Below are positions 1-6,879 of a stretch of DNA of 35,006 nt, piece after piece. The notes beneath the pieces were generated by a model. The model worked only from the letters and a program-made list of their open reading frames with translations. It made no database searches and was not told the DNA's origin. Origin of the DNA: a virus. The position numbers and the translations under genes were made by a program. Each line of letters starts with the position of its first letter. Positions within the stretch are counted from its first letter, which is position 1. The stretch is taken from positions 1-35,006 of IMG/VR virus record IMGVR_UViG_3300046683_000365; one strand, written 5' to 3'.

Positions 1-31
1 GGAGTCAACCGGGTCCAAACCGGCTGGCTCC
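1..31. other. Inverted repeat at the left window edge
   Basis: Bases 1-12 pair with 20-31, with one mismatch and one G-T wobble, around a 7-base loop. The right arm is followed by a pyrimidine-rich, C-heavy run rather than a T-run. It could be the 3' end of a structured RNA or a terminator-like hairpin of a gene outside the window. The truncation prevents a decision. Confidence 0.3.
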
Positions 32-61
32 TCCCCCCATCACGCAAGAAGGACGCCCGAC

Positions 62-289
62 ATGATCGAGTTCGACGGCTGTCCGCATTGCCGCGGCGTT
101 CGCTTCCTGGCCGGACCGCGCGGCGGTTCGTCTCAGAATGTCGTCTGCATGGGTTGCTCAGCGCGGTTGAATCTAGTGATCCCACCGCTCCCTGGACCGT
201 TCCTTTTGCTCAACGAGCTGAGCGGCCCGACGGGCCAGCCGCCTGACACGGCAAGCGCGAATTACATCATCGAACTGACCCGCGAATAG
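62..289 (+). CDS. Small protein with two Cys pairs (zinc-ribbon-like)
   Basis: This encodes 75 residues and the start is supported by AAGGA eight bases upstream of ATG. Two Cys pairs, CPHC near residue 7 and CMGC near residue 29, have the spacing of a small zinc ribbon. A proline-rich, uncharged stretch follows, with a short acidic end. I do not recognise a family; metal binding is inferred only from the Cys spacing. It is the first of a plus-strand row of small genes (12-base gap to the next) that converges on the minus-strand tail and lysis unit. Such rows of small accessory proteins are common beside phage lysis regions, but the sequence gives no specific role. Confidence 0.6.
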   Translation: MIEFDGCPHCRGVRFLAGPRGGSSQNVVCMGCSARLNLVIPPLPGPFLLLNELSGPTGQPPDTASANYIIELTRE

Positions 290-301
290 CTCGCGTAAGG
301 C

Positions 302-511
302 ATGATGACCTTGTTCTGGCACTTTCTAGCGGGCTATTGCGGTTCTAGCCTCGCCGTCATGATACGCTTCCGCTACGGCGAGCGAGCCGAAATTATGGCG
401 CTGACGGCGTGCTGTGTCGCTGTTGCACTGAGCGGTGCGCCAGCGGCGCTTTACGACGCGCTGGGGCTGCTGACCAGCTACATGCTGATCCGCTGGCTGG
501 TGTTTCGCTGA
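302..511 (+). CDS. Small two-helix membrane protein
   Basis: This encodes 69 residues with two hydrophobic segments (roughly residues 3-21 and 31-62, the latter possibly two short spans) separated by a charged stretch, FRYGERAE. The start is ambiguous. Two ATGs are adjacent (302 and 305), and AAGG lies one base from the first and four from the second, so 305 is slightly better placed. Size and topology would fit a holin, and the convergent neighbour cluster encodes a lysin, but there is no family signature. The gene follows the Cys-pair protein by 12 bases and precedes the next ORF by 3, so the row is probably co-transcribed. Confidence 0.5.
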   Translation: MMTLFWHFLAGYCGSSLAVMIRFRYGERAEIMALTACCVAVALSGAPAALYDALGLLTSYMLIRWLVFR

Positions 512-514
512 TCG

Positions 515-772
515 ATGGGCAATTACGGCATCCGCTGGGAGAACGGCTACTGGGTACTTCACATCCTGTGGATGGAGCCGCTCGGTCAGCGCCGCTGGTG
601 TTCCAACTCCCGAATGCTTAAGCGCCGATCACGATCGCTGGATCGGCTGCTGGCGAGCATGACCGGCGTCGAGGCGGTGATGCTGTTTCCAACCTGCTCG
701 CACATGCCCTCGCAACAATGCGCGATGCCGGTGCCGCCACAGTCGAGGCAGATGACCGGCGGCGGATGCTGA
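515..772 (+). CDS. Small ORF of unknown function, uncertain
   Basis: This 85-residue ORF starts 3 bases after the membrane protein and ends 18 bases before the next plus-strand gene, which fits the row. The first 60 residues look protein-like (aromatic N-terminus with NGYWVLHILW, then a basic stretch and LDRLLASMTG). The last 25 are rich in Cys, Met, Pro and Gln and look like the antisense of the minus-strand ORF at 586-792. No ribosome binding site is clear before 515. It may be a real gene read through translational coupling, a decayed gene, or partly a shadow of the opposite strand. Confidence 0.4.
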   Translation: MGNYGIRWENGYWVLHILWMEPLGQRRWCSNSRMLKRRSRSLDRLLASMTGVEAVMLFPTCSHMPSQQCAMPVPPQSRQMTGGGC

Positions 773-792
773 TAGCGGCAAGGGCAAATCAT
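586..792 (-). CDS. Possible small Cys-rich protein, antisense to the plus-strand row
   Basis: This 68-residue minus-strand ORF reads CPCRYQ, then CLDCGGTGIAHCCEG. The pattern resembles a DnaJ-type zinc-finger motif and the short CGGTG/CC proteins seen in alphaproteobacterial phages and genomes. Such a motif is unlikely by chance. Against it, no ribosome binding site precedes the ATG at 792, the C-terminal third is low-complexity Arg/Ser, and its start abuts the well-supported plus-strand gene at 791. Either this or the overlapping plus-strand ORF at 515-772 is probably the true gene here. Metal binding is inferred only from the Cys pattern. Confidence 0.4.
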   Translation of the reverse strand: MICPCRYQHPPPVICLDCGGTGIAHCCEGMCEQVGNSITASTPVMLASSRSSDRDRRLSIRELEHQRR

Positions 793-970
793 GGCAAAAA
801 CGTTCTATTGCACACCGGAAACTCCTTGGCATGTCGGATTACCGACGCCGGTTCAGCATAGTGATGTCCACGAAATTGGAGAGCAAGAAGACGGTTGGCC
901 GGGTGGAGATATCGTAACCTATGAATGTCGCGTTTGCGGGCACCGCTGGCGATCGGAGATCCCGCAATAA
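791..970 (+). CDS. 59-residue protein with C-terminal CxxCGHRW motif
   Basis: A short gene below usual ORF length cut-offs. ATG at 791 is preceded by AAGGG six bases upstream, and the frame runs 60 codons to TAA at 968-970. The product begins MAKTFYCTPETPW, has an acidic middle (EIGEQEDGW) and ends in a CRVCGHRWRSE segment. The CxxCGHxW pattern resembles half of a rubredoxin or zinc-ribbon knuckle; an early Cys at residue 7 and nearby His residues could complete a site. No family is assigned. It is the last plus-strand gene before the shared terminator, whose stem begins 4 bases after the stop codon. Confidence 0.65.
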   Translation: MAKTFYCTPETPWHVGLPTPVQHSDVHEIGEQEDGWPGGDIVTYECRVCGHRWRSEIPQ

Positions 971-973
971 AAT

Positions 974-1009
974 AAAAGCCCCCGGCACGCTGCGGAACCG
1001 GGAGCTTTT
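974..1009. terminator. Bidirectional rho-independent terminator
   Basis: Bases 974-985 (AAAAGCCCCCGG) pair with 998-1009 (CCGGGAGCTTTT) over 12 positions, with one wobble or mismatch, around a 12-base loop. The A/T ends of the stem give a U-tract to transcripts from either direction; reading minus, a further T-rich ATTTTATT follows. It sits between the convergent gene sets ending at 970 (plus) and 1059 (minus), so it can end both. Confidence 0.85.
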
Positions 1010-1058
1010 AACGCCTTCACCCTGTCTGACGGAGTTGAGCGCGGGTCGGATTTTAAGC

Positions 1059-1214
1059 TCAGATCGCGCCGAGCAGCAAGAGGACGAGCAAAATAATCAG
1101 CACGGTTCCCAGGACGCCACTGGGGTAATAACCCCAGCCGTAGCGGGCATTATATGGTGCCGGGAACGCGCCGATGACCATCAACAGCAGGATAATGACA
1201 AGGATCGTGATCAT
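1059..1214 (-). CDS. DUF3309-like small membrane protein
   Basis: A 51-residue gene below usual ORF length cut-offs. ATG at 1214 has AGGAG six bases upstream and lies 9 bases after the previous stop. The product has the layout of the DUF3309 family: a hydrophobic N-terminal helix (ITILVIILLLMVIGAFP), a central aromatic/Gly loop with RYGWGYYPSG, and a second hydrophobic helix ending LLLLGAI. DUF3309 proteins are short, two-helix, and known mainly from Rhizobiales and related bacteria; their function is not established. Placement at the end of the lysin cluster makes a role in membrane disruption possible, but that is inference from position. It is the last gene before the bidirectional terminator. 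Confidence 0.8.
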   Translation of the reverse strand: MITILVIILLLMVIGAFPAPYNARYGWGYYPSGVLGTVLIILLVLLLLGAI

Positions 1215-1223
1215 CGGTTGCTC

Positions 1224-1424
1224 CTAGCAGGAATCGGTAGTCGCATACATGCCGTCAGTTCTCTTCACCGCCGGGACCGGGTTAAAGTAAATGTGTTCAT
1301 CGATCGGCATCTTGTCTTCGACCACATAAGAAATCCTGCTCTGGCACTCTTCGATCAGGACGCAATCAACCTGTGCGGCGAGCTGCACCGACACGCCCAG
1401 GATAAACGCGACCTGACTGATCAT
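1224..1424 (-). CDS. Small protein with hydrophobic N-terminus, unknown function
   Basis: This encodes 66 residues from ATG at 1424. An upstream in-frame TTG at 1439 overlapping the lysin stop would add five residues, but the ATG has a GA-rich stretch (AAGGCGGGA) just upstream. The first 20 residues (ISQVAFILGVSVQLAAQ) look like a signal peptide or a weak membrane helix, followed by two Cys residues and an acidic/polar tail. Its position directly after the lysin is where spanins or lysis helpers are often found, but the Cys context (QVDC) is not a good lipobox. I do not recognise a family. Confidence 0.55.
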   Translation of the reverse strand: MISQVAFILGVSVQLAAQVDCVLIEECQSRISYVVEDKMPIDEHIYFNPVPAVKRTDGMYATTDSC

Positions 1425-1435
1425 CGGTCCCGCCT

Positions 1436-2032
1436 TCAAGCCTCGTTGGTCGATACCGTGCCGGACGCCGACACGAAATAGGGTTTGCAGCTCGGCGGCG
1501 ATGCCTGAAGCACCCGCCGTACCGCGATGCAGCGCGCCTTCGCCACCCGCGTGATCGTCACACTGTCGCTCTGATTGCCGCCCAAGGTGTGATAGTGGGC
1601 GTCGTCCTCCGCGACGTAGAACCCGACATGCCCGCCGCCCTGCCGGACGTAGACCAGCACGTCGCCCAAGCTCGCGGCGCGGCCTTCGGCAAAGCGCAGG
1701 GTCGGGTTGCTCTCATTTCCGATATTGCCCGCCACCGATCCCCCGAACTGCGCCCAGTTGCGCGCCCAAAGCGGGTTGGTAACCAGCTTCTCGCCCGCCC
1801 GATGCACAACGATCGCGGCGAAGAGGCCGCACCACGGCACCGAATCGTCGCTGAAGCCCTGGACCGTGCGCGGGTGCGCTTCGTTGATCTCGTCGGCCCA
1901 CGCATCGATCACCGCGTTGGATGCGCTACCGGGTAGCTCGTTCGTTCCCAGCAGCGCGAGCGCGTGCAGGATCGTCGGCGGGTGAACGCCCACCGTATTA
2001 AGAAAGGCATATTTGGCTGGGATGCCCGCCAT
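1436..2032 (-). CDS. Endolysin candidate, TIGR02594-type Cys/His peptidase
   Basis: This encodes 198 residues. ATG at 2032 has a strong AGGAGG seven bases upstream. The fold looks like the NlpC/P60-CHAP-related TIGR02594 group: Cys68 in VPWCGLF, His135 in GGGHVGFY, and a GGNQSDSV segment with Asn153 that usually completes the active site, followed by VTITRVAK. The LGTNELPGS segment near residues 29-37 matches the conserved N-terminal helix region of that family. Enzymes of this type cleave peptide bonds in peptidoglycan. There is no signal peptide, so release would need a holin. It lies between a one-TM protein and a small hydrophobic protein, forming a lysis-like cluster at the end of the late operon. 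Confidence 0.8.
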   Translation of the reverse strand: MAGIPAKYAFLNTVGVHPPTILHALALLGTNELPGSASNAVIDAWADEINEAHPRTVQGFSDDSVPWCGLFAAIVVHRAGEKLVTNPLWARNWAQFGGSVAGNIGNESNPTLRFAEGRAASLGDVLVYVRQGGGHVGFYVAEDDAHYHTLGGNQSDSVTITRVAKARCIAVRRVLQASPPSCKPYFVSASGTVSTNEA

Positions 2033-2043
2033 CGTGATCCCTC

Positions 2044-2685
2044 CTACTGATCAAGCTTTGCCGCGATCTCGCGCGCTGCCTGAACCGCGACATCCTCGAC
2101 GCTGGGTTCGGTCGGCTTTACCCAAGCCAAGTAGATGATCCCGACAAAAGCCTCGGGTCCAGGCGGGATCGGCACGGCGCAGCCTCTTTTAAATCCGCGC
2201 TCCGCAAGCCGCGCGACAACCGGAGAATGTGTCGCGGACGATAGGTCGGCGCAGGCCGGATGGCCCGCGAGGATGTCCACTACAGCCTGCACATCGGATC
2301 GCGCGGTGATCACCGGCAACCGTCTCGGTTCTGGGATCACCGGACGATCGCCATCATGCCGACGAGCACCGATGAATCTCTGCACGTTCGCGCCGAGGTC
2401 GACCTCCCAAATCTGCACCAGATCGGCCCCGGTCAGCTCGACCAGCTTCTCCAGCGCAGCCGGAACCTCGCTGGTTTTCAACGACACGGCTGAAGGCGTC
2501 AGCCACGATTCCAGCAACTGCTCACGCTTCTCGTAGACGATCCAGCCTGCGCCGCCGACGACGAACAAGATGACGACCGCAGCAACTTTCCACGGCTTAT
2601 CGATAAACGACAGCACCTGGCCGAGCAGACCGGACGTACCAGCCTGCTCATGCGCTGGCGGGCGCGATGGCGGCTGCTCGGACAT
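2044..2685 (-). CDS. Membrane-anchored GAF-like domain protein
   Basis: This encodes 213 residues with GAGG seven bases before ATG. The N-terminus is Pro/Ser-rich and soluble, followed by one clear transmembrane helix (about residues 32-51, WKVAAVVILFVVGGAGWIVY). From about residue 70, LEKLVELTGADLVQIWEVDL and the later GCAVPIPPGP...FVGIIYLAW resemble a GAF fold: alpha-beta elements, an aromatic strand and the alternating terminal strand. No enzyme residues are obvious. It precedes the lysin by 11 bases, so a role in membrane permeabilisation or timing of lysis is possible, yet a GAF-like domain on a holin would be unusual. The domain call rests on pattern recognition only. Confidence 0.55.
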   Translation of the reverse strand: MSEQPPSRPPAHEQAGTSGLLGQVLSFIDKPWKVAAVVILFVVGGAGWIVYEKREQLLESWLTPSAVSLKTSEVPAALEKLVELTGADLVQIWEVDLGANVQRFIGARRHDGDRPVIPEPRRLPVITARSDVQAVVDILAGHPACADLSSATHSPVVARLAERGFKRGCAVPIPPGPEAFVGIIYLAWVKPTEPSVEDVAVQAAREIAAKLDQ

Positions 2686-2697
2686 GATCTTACCTCA

Positions 2698-3285
2698 TCA
2701 AGCTGGAGCGATGACCACGACCCCGTTCGACGGTGGACCCTGCGTCGTCCCGATGGCGTTGGTTGCCGACACGGTACAAGAGATCGTCGTGCCGACATCG
2801 GCAAAGGCGATGGGATAGGTCGCGGTGGTGGGGCCGATGATCGGCGTCCCGTCACGCAGCCACTGATAGGAATAGCTCGACGGCTCGCCATCCCAAGTGC
2901 CGGTGTCGCAAATCAAGTTCGGGTCGTCTTGCTCGACCACCGGAGCCGTCGTATTGCTCGGCGGATCGGTGACCGGGGGCGGCTGCGGGCCGACCCCGAG
3001 ATCGGTCAGGCTCTGGGCGATCTCGCCGTCGCGCTCGACCAGTTGCGCTCTCAGCGCCGACATCGTCTCCGGTGCCACCGTGCCGATAGTCATAATGCGG
3101 ACATCCATCATCATGGTCTGTGATGGTGGCGTCGGGTTCGCCGGGTCGTAGGGCGGCGGTGCCGGTGGAGCAATAGTAAAGGCGGTCAGCGTCCCACCGT
3201 CATCGATGTGCGAAATCGCCATCTGAATCTGTTGCTGCTCTTGGTAAAGCGTATTGACCTGTGGAACGTCGTTATAGTTCGTCAC
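2698..3285 (-). CDS. YNDV-family fibre-associated protein with C-terminal Ig-like domain
   Basis: This encodes 195 residues. The first 100 are a paralogue of the product of 9435-9743: both start MT(N/D)YNDV, share a QxQxxIxxI helix, a Pro-rich IAPPxPPP linker, and an ending helix with L(V/L)xRDxxIxQxLxDLGV. This copy carries an extra C-terminal domain of about 80 residues with the Ig-like pattern Cys (ICDTGTW), Trp (YSYQWLRDGTPI) and Cys (TISCTVSATNAIG), typical of phage surface Ig-like modules that bind carbohydrates weakly. It follows the EAQ-type small protein by 12 bases. It may be a fibre accessory or assembly factor; function is inferred from its repeated position behind an S74 fibre. 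Confidence 0.65.
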   Translation of the reverse strand: MTNYNDVPQVNTLYQEQQQIQMAISHIDDGGTLTAFTIAPPAPPPYDPANPTPPSQTMMMDVRIMTIGTVAPETMSALRAQLVERDGEIAQSLTDLGVGPQPPPVTDPPSNTTAPVVEQDDPNLICDTGTWDGEPSSYSYQWLRDGTPIIGPTTATYPIAFADVGTTISCTVSATNAIGTTQGPPSNGVVVIAPA

Positions 3286-3297
3286 TGAACCCTCCTC

Positions 3298-3552
3298 TTA
3301 GTTCACCGGACGGTCGAATTCGCCGGGAGGATGATTGTCAAGGCCGTTGCCTTCGGTTCGACCAGCTTGTCCTCCGACTTGGCCCGCCGCCGTCTGAAGC
3401 TGCTCCATCATCAACGGGATCAAGGTCGCCGATATCCGATAAGGTAACGGCGTATCGTTGAGCGTCTGCATGATGAAGTTCCAATGCTGCGCCTCTAAGG
3501 TCAGGGTCAGCTTGGTGTCGGGATTTACCGGAGTCGGCGTTTGTGTGTTCAT
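3298..3552 (-). CDS. EAQxWN-family small protein
   Basis: This encodes 84 residues whose ATG overlaps the stop of the large fibre gene by 4 bases (ATGA). The core LTLEAQHWNFIMQTL followed by a PLPYR...LIPLMMEQLQ helix matches the paralogue at 9743-9955 (KLEAQEWNTIIEIL...APLIDKVGRQMQE). The N-terminus is Thr/Pro-rich and the C-terminus is Gly-rich and polar. Predicted mostly helical. Each paralogue sits directly after an S74-type fibre gene and directly before a YNDV-type gene, so a dedicated fibre partner or assembly helper is a reasonable inference. No database family is recognised. Confidence 0.65.
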   Translation of the reverse strand: MNTQTPTPVNPDTKLTLTLEAQHWNFIMQTLNDTPLPYRISATLIPLMMEQLQTAAGQVGGQAGRTEGNGLDNHPPGEFDRPVN

Positions 3553-6500
3553 GTCAAGCTCCTCTGTGACAAGTTACGAACAAGGTCTTCAAGTTCCTCG
3601 ACGCGAGCAGCAAGCTGCTGCATCGCGCGAAAAAGGTATGGAGTGAGTTGCTCATCAAGAATGCAGCGCATACCCTCACTTGCAAGGTCGCCAATAACCG
3701 GCACTATAGTAACCGCGTCAGGTATCAATTCTTCTAGCTCCTGCGCGACAAAACCACAAGAAACCGAAGAAACTTTACGGGGCATCAGCTTGCGCCCTTC
3801 TTCGGTCCATTCAAAGGCTCGTACAGATATCGCGCCGATTACCGCCAGGGCGTCGATCTCGCTGTCGCGGATGTTGAGCTTCAATCGCGCGTCGGACCAA
3901 GAAGCGTTGGGAGTGTAGTTGAAGCCCGAAGCACCTTGATCTGGACTAACCCCAAGATAGCCACCGCTGATTATAGCAAACGCCATCCAATCCCAACCGC
4001 TGCCAGCCCAGTTCCCGATGCGCGCACCTCCGTTCCCACCGCTTCGATACACCCCATAGGCGGTCATGTCGTTCCCCGCCCACGCATTCCCGTTGCATCG
4101 CATATCGCCGCTGCTACTGACGTAGCCACCGTGGCACTCGTTGGGTGTGTAGATACCGCCGTTTGGCGCATAAACCGACCAGCCGCCGCCGTTGGCTACC
4201 AGCCCGTTGCCGGCGGTGATGTTCCCAGCGTTCCAGATGTCACCCCGCGAATAGACGCCAGCAGCGTGCAAAGTTTGATCGAAGTACATGTAGCCGCTGT
4301 TGTTATACATCCGACAGCCGCCGACATAGAAGTCATTGCATTGGATGGCGCTGTCAGTGTGAACGGGGTTCGGCGTCCACCACCAGCCACCGTTATTCCA
4401 CCACTGAACGCCATGACAAAAAAAGCTGCCTTGAGTCGTTATGTTGGCACATTGCATGTCGCTGTCGGTATGGATCGGTGAACCCGTCCACCACCAGCCG
4501 CCGTTGTTGGTGAACAGCAAGCCGTTGACGAAAAGACCACTGCTACAATGAACATCCCAGGCGGTGAAGATACCACCAGTGCTGATGTTGCCGCCTCGAT
4601 CGATCGTCACTCGATCGCCATCGGCGCTCGACCATAGCCGAGCGACACTGCCGGTCGCGTACCACTGCCAATCGAACCCGCCGTTCCGGTCTTGAAAGAT
4701 CATCCCGGCACTGCCGCCGGTAGAGTACACTTCATTATTGCAGTAAATACGCCCAGAGCTTCGGATGTAGATGAGCCGCTCGTTGTTTCCAAGGTAGATG
4801 TTGTTGTCATTCCACAGGCTGACGATCCACCGAGGCGTTCCGCCCGTGTCCTTGCCGTAGAGCAGCCCGGTGTTGGCGAGATAGATCGTGGGAGTGACGA
4901 CGTTGTTGGCGTAAATCCACCCGGCATTGCTGATATCGCCGTTATTGCCAACGGTGAAGAGTGTGCCAGCGCCGTAGTTCCGCACCGCGAAGCCGCCCGA
5001 GCCGTTGCCGAGCTTGGCGATGATGTAGTTGCCATCGCCGTAGATGAACGGCCCACCCGAACCGTTGACGCTGGCAAAGTGAGTGTTCTGGAAGTAGAGG
5101 TAGTTGCCCGACATGAGGATCGAGCCGCCAGTGGCGTAGACGTTGCCGCGCGACCCGAAGTCACCGACGTTGAGATAGCCGCCCATATAGACTTGCGAGC
5201 CGGTCACGTAATTGATGTAGAGCGTGCCGTTCTGAACTTCGATGTGGCCCTGCGTGTCGTCGTAGATTCGCAGGTAGTGACCGTTGGCGTTGGCGACGTA
5301 AAACCCGTTCTGGTTGGAGTTGTAACAGACGATCTGACCGCCAGATGCCGAGAAGCTGCCGCCGACATCCATGCTGCCCAGAACATTGCAATAATTGTCG
5401 ACCTTAAGGTGATCCCAGACGTGGACCCAGCGACTGCCCCCTACCCCAGCCCCGTTGATGCAGAGCGCGCCGCCATCAAAGGTACGGTAGCCGATGTATC
5501 CAGCGTTCGCCTCGTCGCCGGAATTGATCTGAAAACGTAGCACCCGGCTGGTGAACGAGCCAAAAGTGGTACTACCGCCCCAATCGCCACCACCCTGTAT
5601 TCGTACACTCCCACCGATCAGAAGGTTGCCGAGGAAGTAGCCGCTGCCGCCGGTATCCACGGTGAACCTGTCGCCGCCGAAATAGAGGCGAGCAACGCTA
5701 CCGCTTCCGTACCACGTCCAGTAATTCGACGACCCCTGATCGAGGAAGGTAAGGTTCTGCTGTACTGTTAATGAAAAGGCACTGAGTGCTCCCGTCGTGC
5801 TGATGGTGCTGTTGAATGTGACCGCCGCTGGACTTTGAAAGGCGATCCCGCCGCTGCCGTTGTTGACGATCTGCGCCTGACCATTCGGGCCAGGCAGACG
5901 GATGATCCGAAAGTCGAAGTCAGTCCCAGCCTGGGAGTGAAAGTCGACGTAGGAGTTGCCTGTGCCGGTGCGCCCTTGACCAAGCTCCACGGCAGCATCA
6001 CCAGCCGTGCCGGAACCGGGAAAGAGGCTCCCAGCGGTGAACAAGCTGCCGCCGCTATTGAGGTTCGCAAGCTGGGTGCCGGGGTTGTTGTACCAGTAGA
6101 ACCCACCGTTTCCGCTACCGAGCTGCGCCGTCATATTGGTGAGGTCGGCAGAGACATAAGGCCCGCCAGACGAGACGCCGGAAAAGTACAGCGTCGGCCC
6201 GCCCATGAAGATGCTGGCCCCGGTGCGGAGCGACCCCGGCGTAGCGATGCTGCCGCCGCTATCAAAGGTCACCCGATCGCCGGATGCGTTATTCCACAGA
6301 CGGGCGATCCCGCCGCTCGCGTACCAGCCCCACATCGTGCCGGTGGTACGATCCTGAAACTGGAAAATGGCATTGCTGCCGGTCGTCGAAATTGGGCCAG
6401 CGTTTGAAAACGAGCCGGTCGAGCTGATATTGCCGACACTCGAAATACCGCCGCCACCCAGGATTTGGGTGCTGCCGACCGTCAGGTTGCCCGAGACGTT

Positions 6501-6863
6501 GACGTTGTCATACAGGTTGATCTTGCGCGAACCAGCCAGCGTTCCGGCACCGACAATGCTCAGCGCATCGCTGACATAGCCCCGATAATCGATCGCCCCG
6601 GCATCCTGCTGATCGCCGGGATTGGTCCCGAACCGCCAGCGATGCGCGCCAAAGCCCGCCCATGTGCTGTACCCAGGATCACCGACCGTTTTATTGTACA
6701 AAAATCCATACATCGGATACTGGGTGCCGCCGAACACCGGCTCGTACACGCCGCCGGATGGCATCGAAGCCATCCACTTGACACCGTCCCACATCCATGT
6801 CGACCAGCCGCTGGTGAACAGTTGACCTACGGTCAGGCCGGGTCCGCTCGGAAAATCGGCCAT
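3549..6863 (-). CDS. Long tail fibre/spike with C-terminal S74 intramolecular chaperone
   Basis: This encodes 1104 residues. Residues 1-35 (FPSGPGLTVGQLF, TWMWDGVKWMAS) match the N-terminus of the fibre at 7842-9419, suggesting a common baseplate-anchoring module. The body is a beta-rich stalk in which a WY-x(4)-(I/V)ARL(W/Y)-...-GDR(V/F)T(F/V/I)D unit recurs near residues 174, 378 and 726, and a NNGGWWWT-...-HTDS unit recurs near 786 and 826. The end, from about residue 985, is a Peptidase_S74 domain: WSDARLKLN with the Ser-Asp-x-Arg-x-Lys site, then GFVAQELEELIPDAV and a final coiled coil (ARVEELEDLVRNL). In that family the C-terminal part trimerises the fibre and then cleaves itself off. 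Likely a main receptor-binding fibre. Confidence 0.85.
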   Translation of the reverse strand: MADFPSGPGLTVGQLFTSGWSTWMWDGVKWMASMPSGGVYEPVFGGTQYPMYGFLYNKTVGDPGYSTWAGFGAHRWRFGTNPGDQQDAGAIDYRGYVSDALSIVGAGTLAGSRKINLYDNVNVSGNLTVGSTQILGGGGISSVGNISSTGSFSNAGPISTTGSNAIFQFQDRTTGTMWGWYASGGIARLWNNASGDRVTFDSGGSIATPGSLRTGASIFMGGPTLYFSGVSSGGPYVSADLTNMTAQLGSGNGGFYWYNNPGTQLANLNSGGSLFTAGSLFPGSGTAGDAAVELGQGRTGTGNSYVDFHSQAGTDFDFRIIRLPGPNGQAQIVNNGSGGIAFQSPAAVTFNSTISTTGALSAFSLTVQQNLTFLDQGSSNYWTWYGSGSVARLYFGGDRFTVDTGGSGYFLGNLLIGGSVRIQGGGDWGGSTTFGSFTSRVLRFQINSGDEANAGYIGYRTFDGGALCINGAGVGGSRWVHVWDHLKVDNYCNVLGSMDVGGSFSASGGQIVCYNSNQNGFYVANANGHYLRIYDDTQGHIEVQNGTLYINYVTGSQVYMGGYLNVGDFGSRGNVYATGGSILMSGNYLYFQNTHFASVNGSGGPFIYGDGNYIIAKLGNGSGGFAVRNYGAGTLFTVGNNGDISNAGWIYANNVVTPTIYLANTGLLYGKDTGGTPRWIVSLWNDNNIYLGNNERLIYIRSSGRIYCNNEVYSTGGSAGMIFQDRNGGFDWQWYATGSVARLWSSADGDRVTIDRGGNISTGGIFTAWDVHCSSGLFVNGLLFTNNGGWWWTGSPIHTDSDMQCANITTQGSFFCHGVQWWNNGGWWWTPNPVHTDSAIQCNDFYVGGCRMYNNSGYMYFDQTLHAAGVYSRGDIWNAGNITAGNGLVANGGGWSVYAPNGGIYTPNECHGGYVSSSGDMRCNGNAWAGNDMTAYGVYRSGGNGGARIGNWAGSGWDWMAFAIISGGYLGVSPDQGASGFNYTPNASWSDARLKLNIRDSEIDALAVIGAISVRAFEWTEEGRKLMPRKVSSVSCGFVAQELEELIPDAVTIVPVIGDLASEGMRCILDEQLTPYLFRAMQQLAARVEELEDLVRNLSQRSLT

Positions 6864-6879
6864 GCTTGGGTTTCGCCCC

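Noticed and set aside
1-40. Possible 3' half of a tRNA (T-arm-like stem followed by CTGGCTCC and a C-rich end)
   Set aside because: The loop does not match the TTCRA consensus in any register, the stem has a mismatch, and the 5' half lies outside the window.
921-1481. Plus-strand ORF of 186 residues across the terminator
   Set aside because: It runs through the stem-loop and antisense to the DUF3309 gene and the small hydrophobic gene, both of which have usable ribosome binding sites.
4692-5540. Long plus-strand ORF (282 residues) opposite the long fibre
   Set aside because: Its composition (Val/Asp/Ala-rich, no motifs) follows from the antisense of a high-GC gene. The minus strand has clear fibre motifs and an S74 end.
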